A DNA stretch of 59,586 nt from a virus: positions 1-59,586 of the IMG/VR virus record IMGVR_UViG_3300026536_000001, one strand, 5' to 3'. Shown piece after piece: positions 58,233-59,586 of this stretch. A model generated the notes under the pieces. It was not told the origin of the DNA, ran no database searches, and saw only the letters and a program-made list of their open reading frames with translations. How positions within the stretch are numbered: position 1 is the stretch's first letter; each line of letters starts with the position of its first letter. The translations under genes were made by a program, and so were the position numbers.

Positions 58233-58990
58233 ACCGGCCTCCCATATAATTCCTTCACCACCTTCTCGGCCGTGACTCGGCTCTTCTTAATCCCGAGAGC
58301 TTGCATCCACTCCTCCACACTCGCCGAAACCATACTGACGGCGTTCGGGAAGAACTTCCCCACTTGCCATGCCCGGTGGTCGATACCTTCGATTTGACTG
58401 GCCATCCTCACCACGAGATTGGGCGGATCGGGGTGGATCAGCCGAACTGAAGTTGACTCTGGAGCTACCGGAGCATAGATGTCTCTCGGGCTCTTATGCG
58501 CCTCCCAGTCCTTCTCCCACCAGCGATAGAGATCCACAACACACTTCGCGGTCTCAGTTGGATTCGCTGTTCGACGGATCTTGACTCCGCACAATTCAAC
58601 GGAGGTGCAAAAATTATCCACTCCCTCGTATAGAGTCAACCTCTTCCCGAACAGCCCAGACCTCCATCCACCATTCCCATGGCAAATCTCCAGTTCTCCG
58701 CCTGGCCCCGGCCTCCAGATGCCCTCCACAACGAGGTATGTCACGTCGTAGGTCTTCAACAGCCCGCGCAACTGGTGGCCTTGTAACCGACCCGTCTCCA
58801 TTGATTGAATCAAGTCGGATATCGTTTTCCTCTCGACTCCAATAGAGAGCATCCCCTCCGGCCCGTTCCCAGCGAAAGCCAGGTCACCGAACTCCAGCCT
58901 CGACAACTGAACGATAACGCCGAAGGGATGGAAATAATTCTTCAATTCACGACTTCCGGCACGATCGTCTACAAGTATTTGCGGGTTCAT
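58229..58990 (-). CDS. ERCC4-type (XPF-like) nuclease
   Basis: 253 residues. ILVDDRAGS at the start and GVERKTISDLIQSM at about 51-64 supply the ERCC4 active site (D, E-R-K-xxx-D). A C-terminal helix-hairpin-helix-like stretch follows (SASVEEWMQALGIKKSRVTA). Such nucleases cut branched DNA near single/double-strand junctions, fitting the recombination genes upstream. The mRNA leader is a repeat header ending seven bases before ATG 58990. Confidence 0.8.
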   Translation of the reverse strand: MNPQILVDDRAGSRELKNYFHPFGVIVQLSRLEFGDLAFAGNGPEGMLSIGVERKTISDLIQSMETGRLQGHQLRGLLKTYDVTYLVVEGIWRPGPGGELEICHGNGGWRSGLFGKRLTLYEGVDNFCTSVELCGVKIRRTANPTETAKCVVDLYRWWEKDWEAHKSPRDIYAPVAPESTSVRLIHPDPPNLVVRMASQIEGIDHRAWQVGKFFPNAVSMVSASVEEWMQALGIKKSRVTAEKVVKELYGRPV

Positions 58991-59341
58991 CTCGACTCTC
59001 GGCTTCGTCTCGCTACAACTCGCGTCGGCACACTTCTCGGCTTCGTCTCGTCTCGAAACACTGCGACTCGTTGCGCTACGGGTCGTCTCTCGGATTCACC
59101 TCACGCCAGCACGAATCGACACATCTCACCACACTACTCGGATTCACCCCAACACGTCTCGTCACAACGCACCACAGCACAACACGGACCGACACTCGGA
59201 TTCACCTCACAGCAAGTCGTAACACAACACGCCGCAACGGTTCTCGACTTCACCCCACCACGCTCCACTCCACATCACGTCGCTTCTCGACTTCAATCTC
59301 CGCCTTACGGCTCACGGATAAATGAGTCCGCGTAAAAGCTC
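58991..59341 (+). repeat. Pentamer-phased repeat array K (cleanest)
   Basis: Headers start at 58998, 59036, 59089, 59137, 59195, 59243 and 59286, separated by 38, 53, 48, 58, 48 and 43 bases: all 5n+3. Until the last header practically every pentamer ends CA or CG. Triplets before headers are CTT, TCT, CTA, ACA, GTT and CTT. The remaining 59305-59341 shows nothing else. Confidence 0.92.
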
Positions 59342-59586
59342 TCAAACAGCACGTTGCCGCCTCCGGGCCGGTCTGGTCAACGCGGCTTCTACCAGCCAAC
59401 CCCGCTGAATCCTCGACCAAATCGCACTCCAATGGATACCCGTTTCATCCTGCCATGCCATCAAGCACTGGGTCTTCCCGAATGCAGTAATCATCCGGTT
59501 GGTTCGCCGGTTTCTAGCCTGTTCCATCCGCGTCGCCCAACAACAATTCGACGGCTCATAATTCCCAAGATTGTTCTTGCGCTCGA
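59342..59586 (-). CDS. HNH homing endonuclease, C-terminal part (continues at 1-521)
   Basis: The same gene as the one at 1-521, joined through 59459/1. The last 62 codons (from ATG 59527, an internal Met, to the stop at 59342) read MEQARNRRTNRMITAFGKTQ and onward to LTRPARRRQRAV, a basic C-terminal DNA-binding region. Bases 59460-59586 duplicate 1-127. Confidence 0.85.
   Translation of the reverse strand, partial: ERKNNLGNYEPSNCCWATRMEQARNRRTNRMITAFGKTQCLMAWQDETGIHWSAIWSRIQRGWLVEAALTRPARRRQRAV
59460..59586. repeat. Terminal direct repeat, right copy
   Basis: Identical to 1-127; remove one copy to obtain the circular map. Confidence 0.95.

Noticed and set aside
1-59586. Integrase, attachment site or other lysogeny genes
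   Set aside because: No tyrosine or serine recombinase motif and no tRNA-like attachment core seen; XRE regulators alone do not show a temperate life style.
1-59586. tRNA genes
   Set aside because: No cloverleaf with T-loop GTTCRA and matching stems was recognised by eye in the intergenic gaps; a tRNAscan run would settle it.

Overview
The window is a complete or near-complete genome of an uncultured tailed bacteriophage. The first 127 bases (1-127) are repeated exactly at the end (59460-59586), and one reading frame runs across the join, so the sequence is a circular map of about 59,459 bp linearised at an arbitrary point. Strong Shine-Dalgarno sites, ATGA start/stop overlaps, a terminase, portal and HK97-like capsid protein, and a holin/endolysin set all point to a phage of bacteria. 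No integrase or excisionase is visible. There is no obvious long tape-measure protein and no sheath, and the distal module looks like internal or ejection proteins, so a podovirus-like particle is the best guess. I cannot name the host.

Layout. The leftward (minus) replication and early module starts at a consensus promoter at about 13.38 kb. It runs left through a DUF932 protein, small zinc-binding proteins, a D5-like primase-helicase, an XRE regulator, a J-domain protein, an Fe-S DinG/XPD-like helicase, a RecB-type nuclease and a Sak4-like RecA ATPase. It then crosses the join and continues through an ERCC4-type nuclease, uracil-DNA glycosylase, a free 3'-5' exonuclease and a family A DNA polymerase, and ends near 50.0 kb. 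From 13.4 to 18.3 kb lies a divergent control region with palindromes and direct repeats, small rightward genes, and lysis genes split over both strands: a rightward holin, lipoprotein and membrane/coiled-coil set, and a leftward M15 endolysin operon. From 18.3 to 50.0 kb the rightward virion module carries an XRE regulator, a candidate small terminase, TerL, portal, candidate scaffold, major capsid, decoration, neck and tail proteins, fibre proteins (lectin-like, collagen-like) and three large distal proteins. Five putative homing endonucleases (four HNH, one LAGLIDADG) interrupt the modules.

The most unusual content is intergenic. About thirteen gaps carry a dispersed, strictly phased repeat. 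Written on the C-rich strand it is a header CTCGR-MTTCR, then a variable number of pentamers that nearly all end in C plus a purine (NNNCR), then three free bases before the next header. Header-to-header distances are therefore 5n+3 (38, 43, 48, 53, 58, 63, 68): 34 of 38 distances that I measured by eye obey this. Nearly all arrays have the same orientation relative to transcription, and several begin exactly at a stop codon. I know of no described element with this grammar, and its function is unknown.
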